Origin: Persicaria tinctoria
Lineage: Eukaryota > Streptophyta > Magnoliopsida > Caryophyllales > Polygonaceae
Direction: 5' to 3'
Assembly: GCA_037127255.1 (NCBI GenBank)
Contig: JBANSL010000010.1
Location: 30,706,120 to 30,770,119 of the forward strand
DNA: 64,000 nucleotides
The notes under the pieces are model-generated. The model was not told where the DNA came from and did no database searches. It saw nothing but the letters and a program-made list of their open reading frames with translations. Shown piece after piece: positions 1 through 12,555 of this stretch (position 1 is the first letter of the stretch; the number at the start of each line of letters is the position of its first letter). The position numbers and the translations under genes are program-made.

Positions 1-975
1 CTCCCGCTGTAATCCCATCGTCGGCGCCTTCGTTGATGCCGATGGCTCTCAGAGATTCATCGTCGTCGGCGGTGTCAGGTATGAACCCTAATTTCACCAG
101 ATCGTTTCTCACGATGGACTTTTATTTCAGATCTGATGGGGAAATTGCCGCATTTGATGCAGAATTTCGATTCATTTCGCCTAATTGCAAAATTGATGTA
201 TAATTGTTGAAATTTCCAATGCTTGAATCGGATCGATGTTGAGGAATTGGAGTGGAGCCAGTGTTTGTGAATTGATATCCTGTGATCTGGATGGTACTTG
301 ATTAGGTTCATTGGAGGATTGGTCGACATCGAAGATCGATTGGCAGTCGAGATCCACGACCCGAAATTGGACACATGGGAGCTCTGCCCTCCTCTCCCAC
401 CTGCATTCACGCCAGGGAATTCATCCCATTCGCTATCATCAGCCTTGTTCAAGGGCAAGTTCTACATATTTGGCATCTACTCGTGTTTCATCTCAGCCTT
501 TGATCTCAACCGGCGTTCTTGGACCGAAGTCCAGACCCTCAGGCCTCCTGGAGTGCTATCATCCTTCCTGATCGCGTGCCAGGACCAGCTGGTTCTCGCC
601 GGCCTCTGCAACAGCCCACCAAGAGGCCCATCCGTGATCCTCTGGAGAGTCGACGAGACAACTATGGAGTTCAGCGAGATTGCTGTCATGCCCCAGGAGT
701 TGTTGTACTGCTTGTTTGATAAGGAGGAGGACGACAGGTTCGCGAGCTTGAAGTGTCTAGGGCTCGGGAACTTGATCTATGTATTCAATGAGGAGCACCA
801 CAAGCGCTACCCAGCTTGTGTTTGCGAGATCAGCAGCAGCTCGAATGGGCATAATAGGTGCAACTGGAGAAAGGTTCCCCCTCTGCCTATGCCTGTGAAT
901 AGCTTCCATAAGGTGATCAGCTTCTGCTCATCCATCTCGCTCGCAGACATTCTCCAAAATAGAGACGGACAATAA
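1..975 (+). CDS. F-box/kelch-repeat protein, 3' part (5' end outside window)
   Basis: The gene enters the window already coding (frame starting at base 2, beginning SRCNPIVGAFVDADGS). The first exon ends at 78 with a GT donor. Joining it to 306 after the TTAG at 302-305 restores VVGGV-R-FIGGLVDIED, so the intron is about 79-305. Exon 2 runs open to TAA at 973-975. The protein carries kelch-like blocks (DPKLDTWELCPPLP, SWTEVQTLRPPG, WRKVPPLPMP) and ends FHKVISFCSSISLADIL, which resembles the C-terminus of Arabidopsis At1g23390-type F-box/kelch proteins. Members of this family are substrate receptors of SCF ubiquitin ligases; that role is inferred, because the N-terminal F-box is not in the window. 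Family assignment is fairly firm, the exact orthologue is not. Confidence 0.75.
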
Positions 976-1854
976 CAAGGAGGTTTGGGAGACTGGTTTC
1001 GTTGGATCTCTACCTCGCAAGTGACGATCTCGTGATGGTAAGCTTGATATTAAGTTTGCCAGTGTATTGTAATTCTTCAAGTGTTTATTTATGTACTATA
1101 ATACCGTATATACTATTGTACTGTGTATTGTATAATGCAAACCACATTGATTTGTAGCATAGCTCTTAAGATGGAATTAGTGATGTTGAGCTCAATAGCT
1201 ACAGATTGAGGTTTAACTAAAGAACTTGTAATGGTGAGTTCCTACTAAATCCTGATTCCTATGCAAGTAAAAACTCTGTAATTTCTGCAAATACTTCAAT
1301 GTTATGATCGTTGTTGATAGTGCATTTTACTGTATTGTATTTGGGTAATCTTTCTTCCAACTCTGGTTCGTCTTAATGTACGAAAACCTTGCAGCCATAT
1401 CCTTTGCTGTTTTTATTCATTAAATTTCATTCGTTTTTGTCTTAAAATTGCTCTCTCTCTCTCATCTCACTTTACTGACTTTTGCTGGGAGTCATGTTGT
1501 TACAGTTGAACGGCCACTTTCAAATGTTATATCCTATATGATATGCATCTTCCATCTTCAATTAATGAATTTATTAGATGCAATTTAAAAACATAAAAAT
1601 TTCCTGCAGCTTCTACCAGAATAGAATAGAACAGATATAACATGTGCGCTGAAAGAATAAGAGGAAGGCTCCCAGTGCATAGTCAAATAGACCAGTCGTT
1701 GAAAGAAAGAAGCAATAATATGCCAGCTGCACCAGTGGGATGAAGGTATAAGCAACGAAATGAGAACTCAAACTCATTACTCATAACAAACCGACATTGC
1801 TTGTAGAGAAGAAGGGCTCAACAAGTACTCAACTCAAGTGGCTGACGATAATGA

Positions 1855-1889
<35 letters not shown>

Positions 1890-2016
1890 CCTATACACAC
1901 TGTCTTACATTAACAAAAATACCTATATAGATGTGGGAAATAGAAGTGGAAAAGGGGGTTGCAACTGCATAATATAAAACCAAGATTCCAAGAGACCAAA
2001 ACACAATCTCGCAGGA
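976..2016. other. 3' flank of F-box gene and VAMP72 3' UTR/intergenic space
   Basis: This AT-rich stretch holds no convincing reading frame. The end next to 2017 should be the 3' untranslated region of the VAMP72 gene on the minus strand. The end next to 975 is the F-box gene trailer. A GA microsatellite lies at 1864-1889. Confidence 0.6.
1864..1889. repeat. (GA)n microsatellite
   Basis: About 13 uninterrupted GA dinucleotides, just downstream of the VAMP72 stop codon (minus-strand sense), probably in its 3' UTR. Confidence 0.9.
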
Positions 2017-4012
<1,996 letters not shown>

Positions 4013-4092
4013 CTCCTTCCTCTTCTCTTCACAATCACACCAGAAAGAGAGTGAAGGGAAAGCGATAAAGGAAACCACAACACAACGCAGTT

Positions 4093-4192
4093 GTGAGAGA
4101 GAGAGAGAGGGGGGGGGGGGGGGAGAGGGAGAGGGGGAACAGAAGTGTCGATTGCTTGCTTTTTGATTCGAGGGTGGGAGAGAGAGAGAGAG
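4093..4192. repeat. GA-rich and poly-G tract in VAMP72 5' region
   Basis: GA runs with an interposed run of about 14 G lie just upstream of the VAMP72 ATG (minus strand, ATG at 4012). They read as CT-rich in the sense of the gene, a common feature of plant 5' UTRs and core promoters. No clear TATA box was seen here. Confidence 0.6.
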
Positions 4193-4768
4193 GGGAAGGG
4201 GGTTTTCTTTTGCTTTTTTACACTCTTTTATTTTAGAGAAAATTACATTAAACCTCCCTAAAACATGACATTTTTCACAAAATATCTATAATTATGAAAT
4301 TATTTTTAAAAAAAACTAATTTCGTTTATTTTCAAAGAATCTATTGTGATGTGAAGGATGATTTGTCCCTCGTAAAAAAACACTATAACTTAAATCTTGT
4401 ATATAAATCAATGGACTACACCTCATATTTTCAATTTATTTTAAGATGATACATTCGGACGTGTGCACCCCATGTTATATTGCCCAACGGAATTTATCAG
4501 AATCGCTCGTAGTTAACTCTTACTAATTTAGGTGATAAGTATAAAGTATAAGATTTAAGTTATTTATAAATATTTTAATAAATACAATATATTTTAAGAT
4601 AATGCTTAATAACATAAATAAAGCAATATTTTGATATTTTTGTTATAAGCATTTGTAACACATTAAGGTGGGGTTGAGTAATTCTACGGGAAAAATCAAA
4701 TCTATTGACAATTTTTTATAACTTTGTAATACATGGCCCCATATGGATGTGTTTTATGAAAAATCCTA

Positions 4769-5000
4769 CTCCCTCCGTTTCATAATAAAAGTCGTTTGAC
4801 TTTTTTACACGCATTTTTATGAGATAAAAACTATATAAAATATTATTTTTTTAATGAATTTTTTTCGATAAATTTATACTTATAACTACTAAGTATGAAA
4901 TTATTAAAAAAAATTGATAAAAAGTAATATTTTATAGTGTTTTTATCTCTTAAAAAAACGTACAAAAAAGACAAACGACTTTATTTTGAAACAGAAGGAG
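4769..5000. mobile_element. Stowaway MITE (Tc1/mariner type)
   Basis: Terminal inverted repeats CTCCCTCCGTTTC and GAAACAGAAGGAG, with TA target duplications at 4767-4768 and 5001-5002. The 232-bp interior is AT-rich and palindromic (AGTCGTTTG near one end, CAAACGACT near the other). It has no coding capacity, as expected for a non-autonomous element. Confidence 0.93.
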
Positions 5001-5244
5001 TATATTTTAAGGTGGGTATCTGCAATTTACATATTGTGAATATTTTAATATTTCAAATTTAAAAGTTGGAATTTTATTGGTAGAGGTGTAAATGTTTGTT
5101 CCGATAGGTGCCGACCGATTATCAGAAAGATGGGATTGGGAAGGTGATTTGCTTCGAGGAGAAGCAAATTGTTTTATGGAAAATTAGTTTGCTCCATCAT
5201 ATTAGGGGTGTGTTTGTACTTTGAATTCTATTGTATTTTAGTTA

Positions 5245-5498
5245 CTCCCTCCGTTCGGCAAAACTTGTCATTTTAACTCTCCACACAAGTTTTAATAAAT
5301 CTAATAATTACACTTATTTTTTTACTAATTTAACCTCAATTATTACTCTACTTTTTACTTTATCAAAAACTAAAACTCACAACACATCAATCAAATCAAG
5401 GGCATTTTAGTAAAGTAGAAGCAAAAATACATAAAATGACAAGTTTTTCCGAACAAAAACAAAACTCTAAAACGACAAGTTTTGCCGAACGGAGGGAG
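5245..5498. mobile_element. Stowaway MITE
   Basis: Terminal repeats CTCCCTCCGTTCGGCAAAAC and GTTTTGCCGAACGGAGGGAG, flanked by TA at 5243-5244 and 5499-5500. The 254-bp sequence has a different interior from the copy at 4769, so it belongs to another subfamily. Confidence 0.95.
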
Positions 5499-5514
5499 TA
5501 TAATATACTGTAAG

Positions 5515-6010
5515 TTTTTTTTATTAGGTAAAAATTCAAGTTCATGCTAATCTGAAGCTCGATGGCTGAGCAGGTCGGCAGACGGTAAATCGTCAATACA
5601 AACAATACATAATAACACAAATCATCAGAGAAGAAAGAAAAATCCGATCAACCCATACAAAACATCAGTCAGGAGAGAGGTTGATGGAGAGCTAAGATGT
5701 GTCACCAATGCCAAGAAAGTGGGAGAGTGCAAAGACTCAAGACAGTATCCTAATCGAAGAGGGCGACTCCTGAGGATGTGTGGATCACCGACGTTGCCCC
5801 CACCTAGATGAAGGATCTTCGAAGACCACGATCCGTTCTCGGTCAAACAGGACGCCCGATACTGCAACCCAACACAAAGCAACTGCAGCCACACCGAAGA
5901 ACCGACCCGAAGCCAGAAGATAGACAGAGACGAGCTAAAACGGGAAAATCTATCAGCCGTCGGAAATGTGAAAGGAACTCCCGAAATCAACAAGCATGTT
6001 CGGAGAGCCT
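5515..6010 (-). mobile_element. Short non-LTR retrotransposon copy (3' end of a LINE or SINE-like family)
   Basis: A T tract at 5515-5522 is the poly(A) tail of a minus-strand element. The next about 90 bases (GCTCGATGGCTGAGCAGGTC, GGCAGACGGTAAA) match the tail regions of the copies at 56234 and 57247. Short frames seen inside are remnants only. The 5' limit near 6010 is approximate and I could not find clear target duplications. Confidence 0.7.
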
Positions 6011-6056
6011 AATTATTCCATATATTATTTTCCAATCCTAACCGGAATTTAGAATA

Positions 6057-7135
6057 CACTAGTACAAAATGTATATTATAAGGCGCCACATAGACAACGG
6101 TTTCTATAAAAATGGTCAGACATGTTTAAAAAAATTAGAGATTTTTAGGACGGACAACGGTTATAAATTTAACCGTTGTCTTTGGGTGTGTTTGTATTCA
6201 TAAAGACAATGGGTATTTCAAAAATCGTTGTTATATATACAGAAGATTTCTCAAAGAAAACGGTTCAAAGAAAACGAATATTTAAAAAACCGTTGTTATA
6301 TATATAGAAGACGTCTCAAAGAAAACGGTTATTAAAACCGTTGTCTAAAGCTCAATAAAATCACGCTTAGTAAGTTGAAAAGACAACGGATATTTAAAAA
6401 ATTGTTGTTATATATACAAAAGATTTCTCAAAGAAAACGGTTCATAAAATCGTTGTGTAAGACCAATTAGAATCGTTGTCTATTAGGTTATAAAGACAAC
6501 GGATATTTTAAAAAACTATTGTTATATATATAGAAGACGTCTCAAAGAAAACGGCTATTAAAACCGTTGTTTGAGGCTCAATAAAATCGGCTTTTAGCAA
6601 GTTTAAAAGACAACGAATATTTAAAGAACCGCTGTTATATATACAAAAGACTTCTCAAAGAAAACGGTTTATAAAAACGTTGTGTAAGGCCGATTAGAAT
6701 CGTTGTCTATTACATTATAAAGACAACGAATATTTTAAAAACCGTTATTATATATATAGAAGACGTCTCAAAGAAAACGGTTATTAAAACCGTTGTCGAT
6801 CTAAGGCTCAATAAAATCGCGTTTAGCAAGTTGAAAAGACAATGAGTATTTAAAGAACTGTTGTTATACATACAAAATACTTCTCAAATAACATGGTTCA
6901 TAAAACCGTTGTTTAAGGTCAATTAAAATCGTTGTCTATTGCGTTATACATATAAAATACGTTTCAAAGAAAACGGTTATTAAAACCGTTGTCAAAGGCC
7001 GAATAAAATCGCATTTATTAAGTTGAAAAGACAACAGGTATTTAAAGAACAGTTGTTTCTAAAAGAAGACAGTTCATATAAACATTGTGTAAGGTCGATT
7101 AAAATCGTTGTTTATTACGTTTTAAATGAAGATGT
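6057..7135 (+). mobile_element. CACTA-type terminus with subterminal repeat array (truncated)
   Basis: The stretch starts with CACTAGTACAAAA at 6057. It is followed by many inverted and direct copies of a motif near GACAACGGTT / AACCGTTGTC arranged in units of about 120 bp (AAAACGGTTATTAAAACCGT, GGCTCAATAAAATCG, TATATATAGAAGACGTCTC). This is the architecture of CACTA (En/Spm) subterminal transposase-binding regions. No matching opposite end (TTTTGTACTAGTG) is visible in the window, so it is probably a truncated end. Confidence 0.75.
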
Positions 7136-9605
7136 CCGGCGTTCGTACGGTCTGCCCTCGATTGATTATCGACTCTCCATGGTTCGGTGCACACAATTCG
7201 GTGCAAATCCCGCTCCGAGGGGGACTTTCCGGTGAAACATGGCTTACTATATAACGAGGGGACAAATTCAAGCCATTAGATCTACTAAAATCAAGGGCCT
7301 ACAAATTGTGTTAAAAAACACACGCTTAAACATGTAACTACCTAGTATTCACATTTAACTTAAATGTGAATATTAATTGGTTAAACGCTAAAACAAGTAA
7401 CCACCAACTATTATTCACAAAAAAATGGTAATATTCATATTTAATGACCTACTTATTCAAATCCAAATTATTAAATATTCTAATTTTACAAACTAATAAA
7501 AAAAATTACTATTGTATATTGTTATTCATAGTTAACGACACGGTTACACCAATTAGTATTAATATTTAATGTTAAATATGAATAATGATGGGTACACGCT
7601 TAAGGTAGTTTCTTTTTTGGATTTAATCTTGTCTATTCATTTTTTTTTTATCCAAAAGTCCAAATTTTTCTTTCCGTTTCATGGTAAGAAGTGTCCTCAC
7701 GGGAAAGTTTCTCTCTCTCTTTATCTATCTATCTATATATAGGGTTTGGTTCAAGAGTGCACATCTCTTACAGTGTATCTTGTACATAAATCTTGACCCT
7801 TGATTGATGCAAAATGAATGGTGTAGATTAATAGGAATTTTTTTCCTTTTTTTAATTAGAAAATGGGGGACCCATTATAAAAAAACTCATTCACCTCCCT
7901 TGCTGCATGCGTGTGTTATCCCCCACCCACCCACTCTTGCATTTTTTTGAGTTGTTTTTTTTAAATATAAAATATGCTTTTGTGAAAAAAATAAATAATT
8001 ATAGGCTATTCGTGGTGCGACCCACCTGATTTTGTTCGTTTTAAAATTTTGGCAATTCCAACGAATAATGTTTCACATGCCACCGAATAATGTTAGATTG
8101 TCTTTTTCTATCTAGTGTATATTAAAATTTACCAATCCCACTGAATAATTTGCCACATACTACTGAATAATTTTTTTTTGTTCATCAATTTTAGTTAAAA
8201 AAACCCCAAATCCCTAAATAATACTCCGTACTTTTGATTTATATGAATAATGCTTCATATTTCACCGAATAATGTTTTACATTTCACCGAATAATATTTA
8301 GTTGTGTAGTTATACTCGTGCAATGAAAGTTTTTCATGTTGTTTGTTAAACTTAAGACTCCATATACTGACGAATAATAAATTAGATTTCACCGAATAAT
8401 TGACCACCTCATTACCACTATCACTGAATAAAGTATAGACTAATCAAATAATTAATAGACTTCTTAGTTCTTACCCATTCCAGATTACGAAATTGACACT
8501 TTGTGTTGAATAATGTTTCTTTTTTCAATGAATAATGTTTCACATTTTTTCAGACTATAGAGAATAATTGTAACCGTCACATATTCCCTTTTAAAATTTC
8601 ATAAATTCTACTGAATAATGCACCAGATTTAATTGTCTCATAGTTATGTTAAAAAAATGTCTTTTTTAAACGAATAATCACTAGATATTCACCGAATAAT
8701 ACTCGTATTCCACTGAATATTATTGATCCAAGTTTCTACACAGACAGACATTCACATGCAAATCTATCACAATTTAGATGAGAATGTATTCACTAGAATT
8801 GAATATAATTTTGGTTCCAAATAAAATTGACGGGTGTGGTAGTTGTATACTACATTGGTCATTGGATATATTGAAAATGTCTAAATCATTAATGTCAAAG
8901 TCGCGTCAAATGCAACTGGTTAAAGATCCTTATAGGAGTACCTGAAGTAAGTAAAAATATGAAAGTGGTGACATTGTATTAGGTCCCGAAGTACCATACA
9001 AAGTTGTACTCTTCTTAATCTTAGTTTTTATCCCACTAAGTTTTTCTAATGTGAGATTTTTAATGAAGTAACCTATGCACCATCGATAAATTATATCCCC
9101 CAAATCAAATGATGATGAACACATTAGGTCATGAAACACCTTATGCTTGTGCATTGAAAGCAGTTCAATACCAAGACATGAAAGTCAAGCACGTCAAACT
9201 CAATTGTAATATTGAAGGCATTTCGGCTTTGACCATATCAAACACAAAGGTGAGACTTGACCATGAAATTCATGAAGTCGGTAGCATCAAGAAGTTTAAG
9301 GAGCTTATCAGAATGAGAAGACCGCAAGAAAGATGTTGAATTTCAGAGGAAGAAGTATATTGAATGTTTTTAACAAGACAATATCACCAAAACATATCGA
9401 ATGTTTCTCTTGATCCTAGTTTTGTCCCATTGGGTTTTCTAGGCAAGATTTGTACTGATGTAGTATTGAGGGAGGTTTATCCAAATGAAAGTATTATAAG
9501 ATTATATGTATTTAACGTTTACTATTAGATAAACTCTTCAAAGGTATTGGATAAATTCTACGAAACTCTAATTCTCCTTATAAACTCTTTATATTATAAC
9601 CATAT
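7136..9605. other. AT-rich intergenic stretch without a supported gene
   Basis: No frame with recognisable protein similarity. A frame at 9109-9339 has no features and is not called. A diverged repeat built on GAATAATG occupies about 8055-8725 and is listed separately. Confidence 0.6.
8055..8725 (+). repeat. Dispersed GAATAATG motif array
   Basis: About 17 copies of a motif close to CACYGAATAATG, often followed by TTTCACAT. Neighbouring copies are commonly about 22 bp apart (8060/8083, 8243/8265/8287, 8369/8391, 8506/8528/8552, 8670/8691). Clusters recur every 80-110 bp. Not a perfect tandem repeat. Confidence 0.75.
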
Positions 9606-11128
9606 TTTTTTTATTAGGTAAAAATTCAGAAGAGCAAGCTCTACCCGATAGCATCCTTTCGAGTGAGGTCAATAAGACTTAAATCATTCGATATGTTGGG
9701 ACCCTTAGCCGAGTAGCTAAGATGTGCAACCTTATCCGTTACTCGATTACCAAGATGGGGCGTTCCCGATCCGGTAGAGTTGTGGGTTCATTTTCCCCTC
9801 ACAAAAAATAATTAAAAAAAAAATTGGTTGGTGGGTCCGGGCTGGTGGGGGGGGGGGGGGGTGGAGGAAGGAGGGGGCAAGACCTTGTCCGTTAATTTTT
9901 ATTTTAACGGTTCAGATTTTATCAAATCTACTCATAGAGTTTTTTTAAAACTCTATTGGAACACAATCCCAAGACGGTGATGTGGGATAATGAGGTCTCA
10001 TGCAAACCCAACATAAGAGTATTAATTAATGTCAGCCATAGTCGATCAATTCGATTTCCCAATGGCATTTGGTGTTATATTTTAGGCAGTTGATGATGAC
10101 TTCTAAATCTCCTTCCACAATAAGATTCAAAACTTTAAGCTCAAGGGCCTTAAGAAGCCCATTTCTCAGAGCTAGGGCCTCGGCCACAATCGGTTGTTGA
10201 CCACTTGATAACACCCCCCCCCCCCCCCCAACCCACAAAACAAAACCCAATTTGCCTTCAATGCTAATAGGTTTTCCATTCCAATATCGAATGATGTAAT
10301 CAATGAAGCTATTTGTTGAAGATATTGTAGAGGCGTAGAGCCATCAAATTTTAGTATAAACACCCCCAAAGGTCGCTTTTTCCATTTGCAATTTTTTCGT
10401 TTGTGTGGCTTAGAGTTGCTATTAATAGGCAAAGATAGAGGTTGGTTTTCATCAAAATTATTAATGTCTAGTTTACACGCCTTTTCCCAGTTTTTCATAT
10501 GGTTGGAAAGTAATCGTTTTATCCTGACAGCATCTGAGGGATCTTTATTTCTAAAGATATATTGATTTCTTATGTACCAAATGGTGGACCATCTGAACAC
10601 GATCACTTGTTTTTCCCTTTTTGTAAGTGTTTCACCCAAGAATTGGAGTATATCGATGAATTCTCTTGAGTCTGATATCATATCCTCTATGGGTCGTTTC
10701 GTCTCATTTGTGAACTGTCTTTGAAAATTGCTGATCTGGCACTCCAAAAACAAATGAGCTTCTCTTCCAGAGACTGATTACAGAGAGTACAAGTAGATGG
10801 GACATAGATTCTTTTTTGTTCCCGTCAGGTAGCCGTTGGTAAACCATTTTGGCTTAATTTCCACATGAAGTTGTTAATTTTTGGTTGGGCATTGATTTTC
10901 CAGATCCACGAGTTGTTGCATGTAGTTGTGCCGACATTGGTGGATAGAAGATTAAAAGGACTAGATGTAGTAAACCAACCTTTTTTTGTCAGGTCACCAA
11001 TAAAGTCTGTCTTCAAACGGAGTTGAAGGGAGGGGAATGTCCATTACTTCTTTGGCTACGACAAGTTCTCCCTCCACCACTTCCCACCAAGGATATAGTC
11101 GCCGACGGTATCTTTTAGGTTGAGAGAG
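9606..11128 (-). mobile_element. LINE A, 3' half (L1-type with RNase H), split from 31248-32510
   Basis: Minus-strand L1-type LINE. From the break at 11128 downward come the zf-RVT region (LTKKGWFTTSS, SWIWKINAQPKINNFMWKL), a linker, and an RNase H domain (FILKFDGS, QQPIVAEALALRNGL, LIVEGDLEVI). The 3' end is at a T tract near 9606-9613. The frame is broken at several places, including a C tract at 10207-10220 inside the RNase H. The 3' terminal part of the RNase H lies at 9640-9780, separated by a 240-bp foreign insert. It is the same family as LINE B at 38123. The 5' half resumes at 31248, beyond the CACTA insertion. Confidence 0.9.
9785..10025. mobile_element. Small unclassified insertion in LINE A (MITE-like)
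   Basis: Comparison with LINE B shows about 240 bp of extra DNA between the RNase H body and its tail. It contains a G16 run (about 9847-9862) and a short hairpin at 9888-9911 (CCGTTAATTTTT / TTTTAACGG). The end repeats are weak (GTTGTGGGTT versus ATGTTGGGTT in inverse), so the superfamily is not assigned. Confidence 0.45.
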
Positions 11129-12148
11129 CACTACTAGAACTGTCTTCATATACATCGGTTAAAAACCGATGTAAAACAAAAAAAAAATTCAACGTGTTAG
11201 TGAGTGGTGTTAAAGATCTCAACTTTACCACATCGGTTTATAACCGATGTCTATAATTATTTATAACATCGTTTCTCTTTGTAATATCGACTTAAATGCA
11301 TGAATATAAATACATTTTGATTGCTTCACCTAATGTTAAACCCTTATTATTTTGCATTTCTAGTTATCTGAAGATATGTAGACCAATACAAAAAGTTCAC
11401 ATTAACATCGATATTTTTTTTTCAAAAACAATGTTGTAATACTTATTTACATCAGTTATATATGGTCCATTTCATATTTATTAACTTTCCCTTCGTATTT
11501 TGTCTTGCTATTTCATTAAAAAATAGTATACAACATTCCATGTTTACAAAGACAATGTTATATGTATATATTTAAATCGGTATATTTGAAAGAAACGATG
11601 TCTAAAAAAATCATAACATCATTTTCTTTATCTATACTAATGTATAATTTCCCAAGAGACATCAGTTTTATTTTTTGTTATGTTGTGTTTCAATGCATTT
11701 TAAATCGCTTTTTATTCTATTAAACGACGTATCATTTTCTATTTGTATCCATTAATCGGTTACTTCTCAAAAATAAAAATAAAAGGATCAAATCCATGAT
11801 ACATTACCGAAACACATTGATGAAATAACGAGAATGATTCAAGTCCAATGCTCATTATAATCAGGCGAAATACATCAATAGTCAAATTATAAGTTTCTAA
11901 TCGTTTACATAATACTACAAAACAGATGTTCTCATGATGTCCCGATACATTCATGTAACATTGTCTTTATACATATTCAATTAGATGCCTATATCCCTGT
12001 TCAGGAGCAATAAAATGTGGCTGGTATCAATCAGCCTCAGTTAGAGCCCTATCAATCCTAAAATTTCACACAAAACTTTCAAGAGTGAAATGGGTCGACA
12101 TTCTTCATAAAAAATGAAACCACATGCACAAAGAAAGAAACAGCTTAC

Positions 12149-12332
12149 CCAACCAAATGCAAAGGGTATAGTGTTTTTCAATAAGAAGGGAACAACATGT
12201 TGCAAGAAGATCACCACCCAGCTGACCACCACTTTTAGAGTTCACAAAGACAACAACGGGACACTCAGAAGGTGAGACATATGCTTCAGGCTCAAAATCA
12301 CCATCAAGAATGTAATGTGCCTTTTGTCTCCT
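12149..12332 (-). pseudogene. Diacylglycerol kinase fragment captured in the CACTA element
   Basis: Minus-strand frame reading HYILDGDFEPEAY, then SECPVVVFVNSKSGGQLGGD, then LLATCCSLLIEKH. VFVNSKSGG is the ATP-binding start of the diacylglycerol kinase catalytic domain, and the preceding residues resemble the N-terminus of plant DGK5-type proteins. A possible donor (GGTAAGC) follows at about 12148. Only about 60 residues are recognisable; the remainder of the kinase is absent here. In the intact enzyme this domain phosphorylates diacylglycerol to phosphatidic acid. Because it lies inside a transposon and is incomplete, I call it a captured fragment. Confidence 0.8.
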
Positions 12333-12555
12333 CTTCCATCTCTTGTTTCTATACCATCACTATCTAGCAAAGCCAAAAAAAAAGTGGCAGATGCATACTT
12401 TTATCTCATGATATAAAATAACTCGAAGAAACTTCAGTTGGCCATTTAAATATATTAATTCATCCAGGTCCTCCTCACCATTCATAACATACTGATAAGC
12501 TTATAGATAGAAATAGTAGACCGAGGACAAGTATACAGGATAGAGGAAATTAGGT

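Noticed and set aside
6100..7130. Regular repeat array resembling a CRISPR or satellite
   Set aside because: The context is a plant nuclear genome, the repeats are inverted pairs, spacers are themselves similar, and the array starts at a CACTA end.
9109..9339. 76-residue frame upstream of LINE A
   Set aside because: No domain, no similarity recognised, no splice or promoter context.
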